A stretch of 64,000 nucleotides of DNA from Thamnaconus septentrionalis (GCA_009823395.1 CM020512.1:748405-812404); one strand, 5' to 3'. Shown: positions 48,142 through 59,334, numbered from the stretch's first letter. Numbers and translations are program-made. Notes: generated by a model not told the origin, from the letters alone.

Positions 48142-48232
48142 ACACTCCATCCATCTGCTCCTGCTCTGGCCACTCTGTCAAATTTTAGAATCAACTGTGG
48201 CCCACTAGTCAAAAAGTTTGCCCATCCCTGGT
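48142..48232 (-). mobile_element. hAT-type terminus
   Basis: On the minus strand it begins CAGGGATGGGCAAACTTTTT, then GTGGGCCACAGTTGATTC. This is a common hAT end. It adjoins the broken 5' side of L2 copy 3. Confidence 0.6.
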
Positions 48233-48291
48233 TTAGATAGTCAGGTTTTAGATCTTCTCCTGGTCAAGAGGCAAATAAAGGGTTAGGGAAG

Positions 48292-48293
<2 letters not shown>

Positions 48294-48364
<71 letters not shown>
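48294..48364. repeat. (GT)n microsatellite
   Basis: About 35 perfect GT units. Confidence 0.96.
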
Positions 48365-48365
<1 letters not shown>

Positions 48366-49961
48366 CGGGAGTACGCGGGCTGAGTGGGGGACATCATCGG
48401 GGCATTCAGACGTCACACGGCCATTTTCCCTGTCAGGACCTGTAGTGGTAACCCAAACTTCCCTCTGGCTGCTGCTAAAGAAGGGCGTTGCCGGTCCGAA
48501 GGCCACGGAGAACAGAACAGAACATGTGGCTTGTCGGCCCAACAAGCATGTGCCCCAACAGGGGAGATGGAGAAATCGCACATAAACACCACAGTTGTGG
48601 GACATTATCAAACGTAGGCGCAGCAGCATGGTTCCAGGAACTTCTGTGAAACGCTTTTGTAGCTGCGGCAGGTCCGCCGGTGCCACCTACAGCCCACCCA
48701 AAAACAAAACAACTGCCGCAATTATCACTTCAACGTTGGGCCTTCGTCAGAGCGGCGGGATTCATAGTGGGGCTGAAACACAACCACAATACTTATGGTC
48801 ATTGTTGAAAACAACGCAATAAAGCACAATAAAGAGGCCTGGGGAGCAGCCCAGGCCATCAGCCAATGGCGTTGCTCCAATGCGCTTTAATACTGGGACC
48901 GCCGGGATCAAGCCGCTGTATCCCCTGACAACTTGAAAAGCCTTAACAAACTTGTTTTGGCGAAACAGCGGCTGCTTCCCTAAAAATATTCCCCCGATTT
49001 GTCATGTTCAATTGGCTGTCAGATGGGAAAATTGATGAACTTAGCAAATCATGTGTTCACTTTATTCCAAATATATTCTGCCTGCTAATCAACTGATTAT
49101 TTATGATCTGTTTATGTCTCCCCAGAGAATGACTATTTGTTATTATTGTTGTTTTATATATGTTCCATGATGAGGACGAATTTGGAGAGGAATTCCAGCC
49201 TGTGGTTGGATTTGAATAAATCATGGACAACTGATTAGTTGCTGTTTGATTGTGTGTCCAAAAGAAAATACAATAACGGACCTGGGGGAAACCTTCATTT
49301 TAACGTACTGGTCTTACCATGAAAAAAAGTTGCAACATCTATATGTTTGCTGGAACGAAAACTTGGCTGTGAGGGTTTTTAGTAACCTGGGAGATTGTCA
49401 GTAAGGTCTTAGAGTCCTTTGTGACATCACCGGGGGCAACATTCCAAAACACATCTGGCCTTTAATGATCTAAATTTCAAGACATACTTGACTCAAACCT
49501 GGCTTTTAAATTGCTACTAGTGTATTTTCCTCTTGTTTACAATGCACTTTATCATCTTTTTATCATGTAAAAAATAGAAAACATGTTCCTTATTTCTTCC
49601 TTCATTTTTGCTTATAAATAAATGGCCCACTAACTTTTATTCTCTTTAGGAAACTTCTTGCATCTCTCTTGTGCCCTAAAAGCCCCCCCTCCATATTTCC
49701 CCATATTTTTAAGACTGAGTATCACTCTTGCGACCCTCCTTTCAGCGCTAGTTCTGAGACCGACTTGATGACATGTTTCCCTCCTGGCAAAACTCCTTTG
49801 AAATCTACACGAGGGTCCTTACGCAAATAGAGCGTTATTATAACCATGAGCCATGAGTGGAACTTCAGACTGACTTATGTGAGCTCGCTGGGCCACTATT
49901 TGTTAAAGTGTTATGACGCAGACGTCCCCTGTTAGGATACACAAGTGGTCAGGCAGGCACG

Positions 49962-50012
<51 letters not shown>

Positions 50013-50258
50013 CAGACGCTATAAGTGCAGCTGGCTGTCAAGTCCTCTAGCTCACCGAGAGGTCTGGAAGTACTGGAGGTTTTTCTTCCTGTCACAGCAT
50101 GGGGTACCACACTAACTCTGCCTTGAAGGGTGTGTGTATGTGTGTGTGTGTGTGTAGTGTATGTTTTCAGCTGGCACCTCTCAACCCTGGCAGCGGTGCG
50201 CGTCCTGGCACATGCAGGAACAAATTTGTCTTTGGGTTTGGTTCAATTCAGTCCCTCA

Positions 50259-50306
<48 letters not shown>

Positions 50307-50899
50307 GTGTGTGTGTATGTGTGTGGTTAAGGTACGCGAGAGGTCTGCATATTATCACCACTACAGCCCGTGAGCATATGGCCGGAGCAGCAGGGGAAAA
50401 AAGGTGAAGGATTGTGGAGAAGGAAGGCAACAGGAGCAGCTGAGAACACAAAGCTGTGAGTCGGCAAGTTAAAGGTCCCAAATAATGATTTTTTTTAATT
50501 TTTTTTTCTTAATTTATGAATTGGCTTTAAGTGTGTAAATCAATGCAGTGCTGTTTTGGACTATTTAAGATCTCCACACAATATGTGTTAACTCTACCCA
50601 TGTTTTCTAATTCTGTAGTTTGTCAATTAAATAAAAGTCCACCCATTGGCCTAATGACTCACAAAACACTTTAACATGTGCATGCCAAAACACAAACCAG
50701 CCCTTGGTGATGTCACAAAGGTCACTGCTGATTCCTCTCCCTCTCGCCTCTGGCAAGTGTTTATTCCGCCCACTGGAAACACCTAAAAACTTTCAGTAGT
50801 TTCAGCAAATAGCTGAATCCAAAAGCACTTTTGAATGTGAATTTAATTAATTTCCTATTTTGCACTCACCTTACCTTATTTATGTATCTCATGTCTATT
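48365..50899. other. Intergenic, no gene recognised; one non-repetitive block near 49.0 kb
   Basis: Microsatellites: AC at 49966-50010, TC at 50261-50301 and GT at 50129-50155. The stretch 48980-49260 is AT-rich, complex and repeat-free. No exon is supported. Confidence 0.5.
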
Positions 50900-51027
50900 G
50901 TAATATCATGTGCTTTGGCTGCCTGAGTGGAAGTGTGGTTAATGCCTTTATGTTTTGTAATGAGCTGCAGGACAGTTGAATTTCCCTATGATAATAAAGT
51001 TCTATCTATCTATCTATCTATCTATCG
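50900..51027 (+). mobile_element. LINE-like 3' tail ending in (TCTA)n
   Basis: GAATTTCCCTATGATAATAA then AGTTCTATCTATCTATC is the widespread fish 3' end of the type GGGATAAATAAAGT(TATC)n. The exact LINE family is uncertain; the upstream boundary is approximate. Confidence 0.5.
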
Positions 51028-51355
51028 ACCCTCATTTCATTCTCTACCCTCGTTTTCATTCTCAGACTCAGACTCAATTCGCTGAACGTAAAAAAAATAA
51101 AAATGAATGCACGTGCATGCCCTTGTCAGTTGCCTGCACAGTACTGTGTGTTTTCCCAGCTTGTCCAAGCCATGGCATGTTGTGGTCAACTGGTCTGTGT
51201 GTGGTCCTACCGTGGTTCGGCCACTCAGACGTCGTTTCTATTTGAACATATCTGTGGTCCTTGCTGCAAAACGCCCATCTTATCCACTTCATTGGAGCTC
51301 ACACCAAGAGCTTTGCCCTCTGTGTGACGTCCAAGCAAGTGTGCTGTGTGTGTGT

Positions 51356-51390
<35 letters not shown>

Positions 51391-52212
51391 TGTGCTAATA
51401 CAGTTAAGTATGTTGGCGCAAACATGAGAATATGCAGATGATATTGTGTGGTACGTCCGCCAGAGGATTTTTGTTGTCAGTACTGCCGAGCTGACGGTAG
51501 ACAGATGGAGTCGGGGGTTGAAGTGGTGAACCAGATGACGGAAGGCGATGTTTTGAATGGCTCACCCCTACCTCGGGGCTTTTGTACCGGAGTGACACAA
51601 AGGCCCCGGGAGAGGAAGCGAAAAGGGAACCTCTCGCGCAGCTTCTTCTCCACCACAATTAGCAGCACGGATCGGATCATTTGGAAAGCCTTCCCGTAAC
51701 ACTGCTCCACTGATCCTCCCTGTCGTCCGTGTCCACGGCAGGTTTCCTTTGATGGTAGTAAATTACAGTGCTGGCCTGGCTCAACAACAACGTCCCGCTT
51801 TTCTCCCCTAAATATCTCGTCTGCAGCTGAATGCCCGTCTCAACTACCAAACTTTTGTCATTTAAATGTGCTTCTAACTTTTAATGTTCATCGGTGAAGT
51901 GTGTGTCCTTAGTGAATTCTTACAAACAGTAATCAGTTCACTGCCTTTGAGTAATGATTCTTTGTCTCCATTTGTTGACTTGTTGATGCTGTGGCTAGCT
52001 AGATAACTGTAATGAAGAGACCAGATGTGTCACAAATGTGCAACTGCAACAGCTCCGGTTTCTAGTTTAAACTCAGATCTCCCATTTCCTTTCTTGCTAT
52101 GAATGAATGAGCTGCGAATAAACCAATTGACCTGTCGCAAAGCCACACACCCCATTGTTACTGTTGCCAGGTCCATCAACCTTCTTGGAGCAGAAGGATC
52201 TCGGCACTCTAA
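51028..52212. other. Intergenic, no gene recognised
   Basis: GT microsatellite at 51343-51388. Several overlapping short frames near 51100-51700 on both strands carry no domain or splice context. Confidence 0.5.
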
Positions 52213-52963
52213 GGGCGTATTCACACCTGCCCTGTTTGGTTCGAACTAAACCAAAAAAGTCCCTTTTGCGGACCTTTTGGGCTGGTGCGAATACAAACCA
52301 GCGAACTCTGGTCCGGAGCAAACAGCCGGTCCGAGACCTCGCCGGAGGGGTGGTCTCGGTTCGCTTCCAAACGAACCATCGGTTGATGTGTGAGAGTGAC
52401 CGCACCGTGGCTCGAACCAGTTGTGAAATCACACACTGTTTTACACGTCACAGGCTTCCGTAGCCACAACCATTAGGGGAAATAATCTTTTGGTTAGCAT
52501 AGTAGAAAGTTTAATCGCACGTCGTCGGACCGTCAGGCGAACATGAGTCGTGGTTCAACGTGGAGCAATGAGGAGACGCTTCTTTGCCAAACGTCTTCGT
52601 TGTCGCAAAATGGTAAACATCTCCTCATAAAATCGACGTTGCATCAAAAGCTTCTGATGCTCCAAATTACCTGCAAACGCTTGTGTTTGTGTGAAAAATC
52701 AAACAAACATGAGCACAATGAATGCATCACGCTGGAGATCCATGATTATTTAATTTCCGTATTTTACCGTGTTACCCCGCCTCGGACCGTTTTGTCCAGT
52801 GATTTGCACGATCTTTGCACACATGTGGGTTTGTTGTCAAATCCTGGGACTCTTGCGAAAATTGCAATGTCAAAAGGAACCGAACCAAACCAAAAAGATA
52901 CATTGTATTTTGGTCCGGACCAAAGAAAGCGAACTAAAGGACTTTCCTGGTGTGAATACGCCC
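52213..52963. mobile_element. Harbinger-type MITE with TAA target duplication (751 bp)
   Basis: The ends GGGCGTATTCACACC and GGTGTGAATACGCCC are perfect 15-bp terminal inverted repeats. TAA flanks both sides (52210-52212, 52964-52966), the TWA-type duplication of PIF/Harbinger. Subterminal GGTTCGAAC/GGTCCGGAC-like motifs occur at both ends. The interior holds no transposase. Confidence 0.88.
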
Positions 52964-53062
52964 TAAGAGATGGCAGAGAGAAACATTCCAACGTGTGTCA
53001 GTGACGTATTTTAGAAAAATACCACTGTGATATCCTCCCGATCGAGGCAAAAGGGGTTGCAG

Positions 53063-53191
53063 TATGCAGTTGAGGACAACCGTTCAGGCTAAAGCGCACC
53101 AGTCAATGGCAAAAACGGAGAAACCACATGAGCTCTTCCTCAAATGCAACAAGCACACCCTGGTGGACCAGTCATGTTCTTGCACTATCAA
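53063..53191 (+). pseudogene. SWIM-finger protein of an ISL2EU-like element, exon 1
   Basis: The plus-strand frame AKAHQSMAKTEKPHELFLKC leads to HTLVDQSCSCTI and a donor (ATCAA|GTAAGT at 53192). The CSC is the first half of a SWIM zinc finger (CxCxnCxH); the second half lies in the exon at 54398. The 5' boundary of the exon is not fixed: the ATG at 53063 is only the first available start. In fish such SWIM proteins usually also carry a YqaJ nuclease domain, which I do not see in the window. Confidence 0.5.
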
Positions 53192-53741
53192 GTAAGTTCT
53201 TTAAGAGTAGTATTGTTTAATAGATTTTTTATGTCCGATTCCTTCTAAAGCCCGCGACAGCATTAGCACAGCCAATACACCTACAGGGCGATTAAGCTAG
53301 CTAGCATCTTTCCAAAATTGCTCTTTTGGTTGTAAAGGTAGCTTAACATGAATGTGTCAAGTTACTTACAGTCTATCGTGCAAAGGCATTCTAGTGCTGC
53401 AGTAACAGTCCCGAGCTAGCAACTTCATTGCCATAAGGCTGGGTGACAATAAGTGCCCATTGACATCAACATTCAAATTCCACTGGGGAACACAATTTTT
53501 GTTGAGTTAGGTCTGACAGCTGTTTTTAACTAATTTCTGCGTGCAGGATCCAAAACTGATCTCAGTTTTTCTCTATCACGTCAAGTTTTTGAACTATAGG
53601 AACCCCATTTTCTTAAAAAAATATGAAAAATAGTGTACTTAACAGATATGTGCTTGTTTTAAAAAAATGCAAATGTTGACATACAATGAAATGAACAGAA
53701 ATGAAAGAAACAGGCATAACTGCAATGATTATTCAACACTA

Positions 53742-54176
53742 TTATGTTTTTACAAAGGATATGGCTACTGTAATTATAATTATGTGCAAGTAGTTAAGAA
53801 TTTCTGCTGAATGAGGCATTGGTCTTATAGCTGACGGCAGATTAGGATATTCTATTTCACTTTTATTTTTCTTGTTAAATCCTGATGTTTTCACTAAACA
53901 AAAGTAACAGTCTGTGCAGTGATCTTTTTGCTCTCGCCAAACCATGGGGATACCAAATGCCAACTTTTCGCATCTTCCTTTGGTCCACATCTGTAAACTC
54001 TTTACACACCACTTGCACACTCTGTGAGGGTCCCATGGCTCGTCTTGATCACTGAGTTTTACTTTAAAATATGCAAAATATGCTTGTTTGACAAATGCGC
54101 TGACGTTTGCCCTCTGACTTGGAATGGTGAAACTACCACAAATATAGCAAATGGAGTCAGGGTTGTTTGCAGCTAA
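53742..54176 (-). pseudogene. Cys-rich conserved protein fragment of a multicopy fish/arthropod family
   Basis: A minus-strand open frame of about 145 codons begins near NPDSICYICGSF, continues VKQAYFAYFKVKLSDQDEPW and HRVCKWCVKSLQMW, then FGIPMVWREQKDHCTDCYFC and YPNLPSAIRPMPHS. Two CxxC pairs and an H-x3-C-x2-C set suggest zinc binding. I recall this as a multicopy hypothetical protein in invertebrate and fish genomes, probably carried by a mobile element, but cannot name a function. There is no plausible start codon, so an upstream exon or truncation is likely. It lies inside the plus-strand intron between 53191 and 54398. Confidence 0.55.
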
Positions 54177-54397
54177 TCAGTGGAATATTGCTTATCTGGA
54201 GGGTAAGCTGTGGAGAGAAAACTCGACGTGCTAGAAAAAAAGAATGACTGTCATTTTGGAATCAGCATGCCAATAAAGTTTTAATCAGCATAACAATTTC
54301 AACAGATTATTTTTTTTTTTTTCAAATTGTTCCCCAGTGTTCTTTTTGGCTTACAATTTATCAAACAACAGCTAATTCTAGTTTTCACTTAATTCAG

Positions 54398-54609
54398 TTC
54401 ACCAGGTTTTTGCTACCATATTGTGGGCATTCACACCCTGGATCTGAGCCGTGCCAGAAGCGAGGAAATCATCTCAACAAGCCAACCCCAGCAGTGGCAC
54501 AAAGCCAGGCGTAAAAAAATACCAGACAATCTGTGAGCAGAGTGGTGGTAGCAAAGGAAAAAGTTAACTGCAAGCGGAAACCCATCATGTCCAGGTAGAT
54601 CCACAATAA
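54398..54609 (+). pseudogene. SWIM-finger protein of an ISL2EU-like element, exon 2
   Basis: The acceptor TTTTCACTTAATTCAG is followed by codons for SPGFCYHIVGIHTLDL, then ISTSQPQQWHKARRKKIPDN. CYH completes the SWIM finger (CSC, seven residues, CYH after splicing). The SQPQQWHK motif follows the SWIM finger in this protein class as I recall it. After IPDN the frame shifts (SVSRVVVAKEKVNCKRKPIM in another frame) and meets a stop before the donor at 54610, so the gene is broken. Confidence 0.55.
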
Positions 54610-54729
54610 GTAAGTATTTTACTTTGCATGTATTCTACAGCAACATCAGTCACACGGTTCTGAATATAATCCTGTGTACTGTGTCACATAATTGACAATA
54701 ACACTCATGTCTAAATGTATTGCTTATAG

Positions 54730-54867
54730 GAAAGAATTAGGGACAGGAGTGCATGATCTACTAACGGAGATGTCAGATGCACCCATCAGCTACCTCGCTG
54801 ATGAAACCGCACCTGTGGTAGAAATTGGAGGCAGGAAGTATGCAGTGGGGTGCAGTAATTGGTGCTT
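54730..54867 (+). pseudogene. SWIM-finger protein of an ISL2EU-like element, exon 3
   Basis: The acceptor ATTGCTTATAG is followed by an open stretch KELGTGVHDLLTEM and APISYLADETAPVVEIGGRK, ending YAVGC. The position after the SQPQQWHK exon and the PISYL/VG pattern fit the linker of the same protein class. There is no clear donor; the frame ends in a stop at about 54874. Confidence 0.4.
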
Positions 54868-54936
54868 ACAATGAAAAAAACAAAAAGAAAAAAGATTCAT
54901 CATTGGGCTAACTTTGTGTTTGTTATTATGTGATGC

Positions 54937-55360
54937 AACTGTCCCTTATCCTGTGGCTGAAAGTTTGAAAGAATGCTCACCAAATACCAGATCTGATTTA
55001 TGATCCCCAACCTTGTATTAGGCCCTGCGATGAACTGGTGACTTGTGCAGGGTGTGACCCTGCTTTCGCCCTATGACAGCTGGGATAGGCTCCAGCAGAC
55101 CCCCGTGACCCTGAGCTCGGGAAGAAGCGGGTATTAGAAAATGAATGAATGAATGAACCTTGTATTAGGAATTTTGTCTGACACAATCTTGAACTTTTTT
55201 GCGATGGCCCTCTCTACGTGCACCCTGTGCTTTGCAATGCACTTTGTCACCAGCACATCCCCAGCTGGCATTTGCATCTTGGACCTAGAAAACAGTGGCA
55301 GTTTAACTGCAGTCCGACTGCTCGCATCTGTTCCTCAATCAAAAAGCCCTTGTCAGCCAT
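54937..55360 (-). pseudogene. DDE-type (DDE_Tnp_4, ISL2EU/Harbinger) transposase C-terminal part
   Basis: The minus strand starts MADKGFLIEEQMRAVGLQLN (ADKGF is the region around the second catalytic aspartate). After a frameshift it continues SRSKMQMPAGDVLVTKCIAK and HRVHVERAIAKKFKIVSDKI; HVERAI holds the final catalytic glutamate. It resumes beyond a Rex3 insertion (55023-55155) with INQIWYLVSILSNFQPQ. The N-terminal half of the catalytic core is missing between 55360 and 55853, where unrelated repeat sequence sits. Inactive. Confidence 0.78.
55023..55155 (+). mobile_element. Rex3-like 3' fragment inserted in the transposase pseudogene
   Basis: CCCTGCGATGAACTGGTGAC to GAAGCGGGTATTAGAAAATG with a GAAT-repeat tail is a 5'-truncated Rex3-like end in plus orientation. 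It is flanked by 14-bp duplications AACCTTGTATTAGG at 55009-55022 and 55156-55169. Excising it restores the transposase reading frame at that point. Confidence 0.9.
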
Positions 55361-55852
55361 TTTGCCATCCCCTCGTTGCAAATAGCCACTGTCAATGAAG
55401 CCCCTTTCCCACTGGCCAAAAAACCTAATGAAGACCCACTATGAATCAACATTTGGTGGCAGTGGGGAAGGCTCACAGACACATGTCAAAATGCGCCAAA
55501 CAACCCTGCAAGCAACCCGGGTCAAAATCTGCTCCAATCAGCTCCGCTCCGATTAGTTTGCTGTGGGAAAGGCAGACCCGCGTCAGCATCACATCTTTTA
55601 CCTGCCACACGGGATGACGTTGAGCGTTACTGGGATGTCGCCGAAATATGGGACAAAGTACACCCTGTATCAGTTCATTACGGGACAGGTCTTTTAGTTG
55701 CCAAATAAGGGACAATCCCATATTTTACAGGACCTTTGGCAAACCTAGCAACACCAGTGACGTTGGCCTTTCTATTTTCAACTAGGTGCAATCTAATATT
55801 GCATATGTAGACGGGAAGTCTGCTTTGTCGTTTTCTGGCATGATTTGTGAAA

Positions 55853-56065
55853 TTACAACTCCGTAAGACCAAACTGGAATTTAACCCAGTACATCAAACA
55901 TATAATGAATCCAGGAATTGAAAATGATTGTGTGCTTGTGTTAAATATAAAGGCAAGGCTCTTCAGGTCTTCGATGTTACGGAGTTTCATTAAAACAAAG
56001 AGAAACTGTCTACGATGGGACATCTCAGCAACTTGCCAATCATTATGCTTGTACGATAGAGGCAC
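55853..56065 (-). pseudogene. ISL2EU-like transposase, helix-turn-helix segment
   Basis: Minus-strand RRQFLFVLMKLRNIEDLKSL then AFIFNTSTQSFSIPGFIICL and MYWVKFQFGL match the HTH_Tnp_4 pattern Q.L..LM.LR....DLAF.F..S..T.S.IF..W...MY. It lies between the THAP exon and the DDE fragment, in the expected order and on the same strand. Confidence 0.65.
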
Positions 56066-56250
56066 ATCGTTTTGAGTGGTGTGTGGATCATTTAGGATGC
56101 CAAATATTGTGCACAGCTGGTTGAATCGTTCATAGGTAAACCCAGTACTGTATTCAATAATTTTAGAAATTTCAGTTCAGGTGTGAGACTTTTCTTTTTA
56201 AGTGTTTGCATGTTAATGATAATCATTGTTTTTGTCACCTTTTTTGCAGC

Positions 56251-56370
56251 TGCCACTTGTTGGCCAAATTGGAGAGCATTCTGTTGATCCTGAAGCAGCT
56301 CATGTCAGCCAACCAGATCACCTGCCCAACTTTCCTTTGCCACCCCAACCAGAGGCGGAGCCAGAGAGGA
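56251..56370 (+). other. Weak plus-strand exon candidate
   Basis: The acceptor-like TTTTGTCACCTTTTTTGCAG precedes a 40-codon open stretch (LPLVGQIGEHSVDPEAAHVS, then LPLPPQPEAEPERRPG) and TAG. The frame is plausible but short, with no recognised domain. It could be a further exon of the plus-strand SWIM gene or chance. Confidence 0.25.
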
Positions 56371-56817
56371 GGCCAGGGTAGCACTGGACCCCTCCAAGAT
56401 GATTGACATATCTCGACCTCATTCTATTGACTTCATTCTAAAGTCATGAGGTCGTAGAATGCAGTCTAGATAGTATTAGTCAGTCAATAACATGTCCTCA
56501 TTTACAAGGCAGCATTAGGCAATATGACATACCGTTATATGAGGAATTTAAAATCATATTTTTTTGGCATGTATGCTCTTGGCCTACCGTTTTCTTGGTG
56601 GCTTTCTACAGCCTCCTAGCTGCTCCTTCGTTCTGTTCGGAACTTTTGTAGCAAGAACAGGGTTTGGATATTCTAGGGTAGGATTCCTGTTCATAAAATG
56701 CTGCATAAAAGATAAAAACAAAATATGTTTGCATTGTCTTTTTGGACGTTGTGTTAAACTTTGATGTAAGCTGACAAAACGTTAGTGAGCTATAGCGTTA
56801 GCCCAGCTTAACCTTAC

Positions 56818-57008
56818 CTTGGAGCAGACTTGTTTATTTTTGTTACATTGAGCTGGGTGTGGGGCCTTCCACAATGCTTGAGCCACTGCAGGCAGCGCTC
56901 TTTCTGTGTTTTTGGCTTTGGAAAAGGAAAGAAAATGACTCCCCCAGCCATACTCTTGGGGTACTGAGTGTCGGACTTGCACACGCCGTGGGCACATCGC
57001 TTCACCAT
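56818..57008 (-). pseudogene. THAP-like first exon of the ISL2EU-like transposase (exon itself intact)
   Basis: Minus strand: ATG at 57006-57008, MVKRCAHGVCKSDTQYPKSM then FFPFPKPKTQKERCLQWLKH and KINKSAP, ending at a consensus donor CAAG|GTAAGG (56817). The C-x4-C, the FPFPKP block and the W after it follow the THAP layout; the final C-x2-H would be in the next exon. Frame, start and donor are all preserved even though the catalytic exon is ruined. It sits about 750 bp upstream of the helix-turn-helix segment. Confidence 0.72.
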
Positions 57009-58069
57009 TTTGCTATTGGGTTGTGGCTTGTTGAACCACGCTCATATAGCAATGGTTGCCAGGCTGTGTGATTGGACACTGAGCTTCTTGGGGCATGGTC
57101 CTGCGAAAGGACAATTACTTATTTGCTCACAGTAGCCCAGCACCAATCATCAGCATAAAGGTATAAGGTATTAGGTGGGATTTCCGCACAGTTCGGCGAC
57201 TGACACAGTGACTTAAAATCCCAACTATGCTGGGTGAGTGACTGTAGTCAGTAAAAAACAATTGAGTTTCCATTTCCTAAAGTGAATGGGGGTACGGGCA
57301 GCATGAACATGAATATTTTCAGACTTGGATTCCCAAACCGGCGTCTAAATGCAAAACAAATAGAAATCAGAAGTGAGCATTTATCACCCAAAGAGCCACT
57401 GAGGTGGCAGTGCGGGCAACGCGGGCAGCTGGCTGTGGCAACGGCCAGTCAAGGATCCCCCACCGTCTCCCTTAGTCATCCTTTGGTACACACACTGGGC
57501 TCACGTTGCCATAAGTTATCAGGCCAACAGGACGGGATCCCAGACAAGAATAGGATGTGTGACCCAGAAACAGCCCCAGTCCCATTATGCACTGATAAAT
57601 GACCCACCAGCAAGTGGTGGAGTTTCTGGAGTCGTTCAAAGCAAAAAGGAAGAGGGAGAGCAGGACCGACTGGAAATGATTAGAGTCACACAGATTTTGC
57701 TCAAGGAACTCATGAGACAATGAAACATTAAAGAAGAAATCTGACTGCCGGGATGGTGGGAATTACCTTGTCAGAGGAGGAGGTTTTAGGGGGTGAAAAG
57801 CATTCTGTTGTTGACTCCTTAGACCCTCTGGTGTGGATGGCAGCCCGCTGGCCTCCAGCTGGCACTGGCAGGGACTCAGAGAACCCTCAGTGTACACACA
57901 CATGTAAGAGTTTGGCTCTGGTGTGGCACAAGAATCCCATTACCACATGTACGTGGACGTGTTTGTTTATCAAAGAATTGTTTGTGTGACTTTTTCTAAA
58001 CAAACACAGATGTACAGTGCAGTTGGCCCACCGTTTCTGGTGACATGGTCTTCATTGTCTCTTCTTCTG

Positions 58070-58071
<2 letters not shown>
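57009..58071. other. Intergenic, no gene recognised
   Basis: Probable right flank of the ISL2EU-like element, but I could not find matching terminal inverted repeats for the 53-57 kb unit. No exon is recognised. Confidence 0.5.
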
Positions 58072-58103
<32 letters not shown>

Positions 58104-58181
58104 AAGGAGGGAGGGCGGGAGAAACGGAGGGATGGGGGTCCGCGCCTGAGGCTGAGATGAATGAGTGAAACACCAGATGGA

Positions 58182-58263
<82 letters not shown>
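58072..58263. repeat. (TG)n and (CA)n runs in inverted arrangement
   Basis: About 15 TG units (58072-58101) and about 40 CA units (58184-58263) are separated by 82 bp, so they can pair as a long imperfect hairpin. Confidence 0.93.
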
Positions 58264-58266
<3 letters not shown>

Positions 58267-59334
58267 TAAATGCATAAATCAGCAACATCTGCACTCATGC
58301 GCAGGCCAAACATTTCCTTACATCAGAGTGGAGCACCAAGAGCGGAACCAGCGCTGTATTAATCATTTACAGCTGCCAGTAATAATAATAGGAATATCTG
58401 AGAGAGGAGCTAAAGCCCAGCGAGTGTGAACTCTAACTCTAAACCTCTTGGCAAAACCAGTTTTTCCATATGTGCTAATTAGGAGTGTCAATAAGAAGGA
58501 AAACTGTGAATTTTTTTGGGATCATCAGCAAAGAAAGGTTGAATTTCCTCACAATGACATGGATCAAGTGACCCCGTTCTGATTTTTTTTTTCTCTCCTG
58601 CTCTAAGGAGCACAGATTGGATTGGCAATAGAGACATGTAAACAGGATTTTCTGTTACTGCTAAAATCTATGGCTTCATTTACAATACTGTCCTCATTGG
58701 CTTCCATAGCAAAGGCTTTTGTTCTTGCTGGTCGGTGCAGCTCATGTCTTTCTTCTGCTTGGTCGCCAAACTGCTTGTGGTTGCTTCAAATGTAGTTTGC
58801 AGGTATCAGATAGAAATTGAGTTCGCAGTCCTCAGATTGCTAAACTGTCAAGATTGTTACAGTGTATAGTGGTTGTTTATTATCAGCTAATAATATTATA
58901 CAGTTATTATATTGAAGAAGCAATAGGTGGAACTTGTTACATTTTTATGTTTTGGTGGGGAAAAAAGAGAAGAAAGAGAGCCCCACACATAAATGTAGCA
59001 CAAATTTCAAACATCATTTTATTTCAAAAGTACACAAACAGGACTGATGTTGCTTGATAAGGCAAAGCTTATATATTAACAACCACTCACATCCAGGAGG
59101 ACTAAAAATTTCAGAGTCACAGTTTATGGGTACCACTTTGAAAATAAATAAAACTCTGTCATATATATACATACATATATATATATACACATATATATAC
59201 ATATATATAGATATGTATAGATATAGATATAGATATGTATAGATATAGATATGTATAGACTAAAACTTTAAAATTTTATCATCATGGAAAAAACTAAAAA
59301 TAAAACATTAGACAAACATTTCATTACAACCTTG
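58264..59334. other. Intergenic, no gene recognised
   Basis: Contains a TA/GATA-rich stretch (59160-59262). The right part may belong to an extended 3' UTR of the minus-strand gene ending at 59853. Confidence 0.45.

Noticed and set aside
48264..48686. 140-codon minus-strand frame
   Set aside because: Half is a TH repeat from the GT microsatellite; the remainder has no motif.
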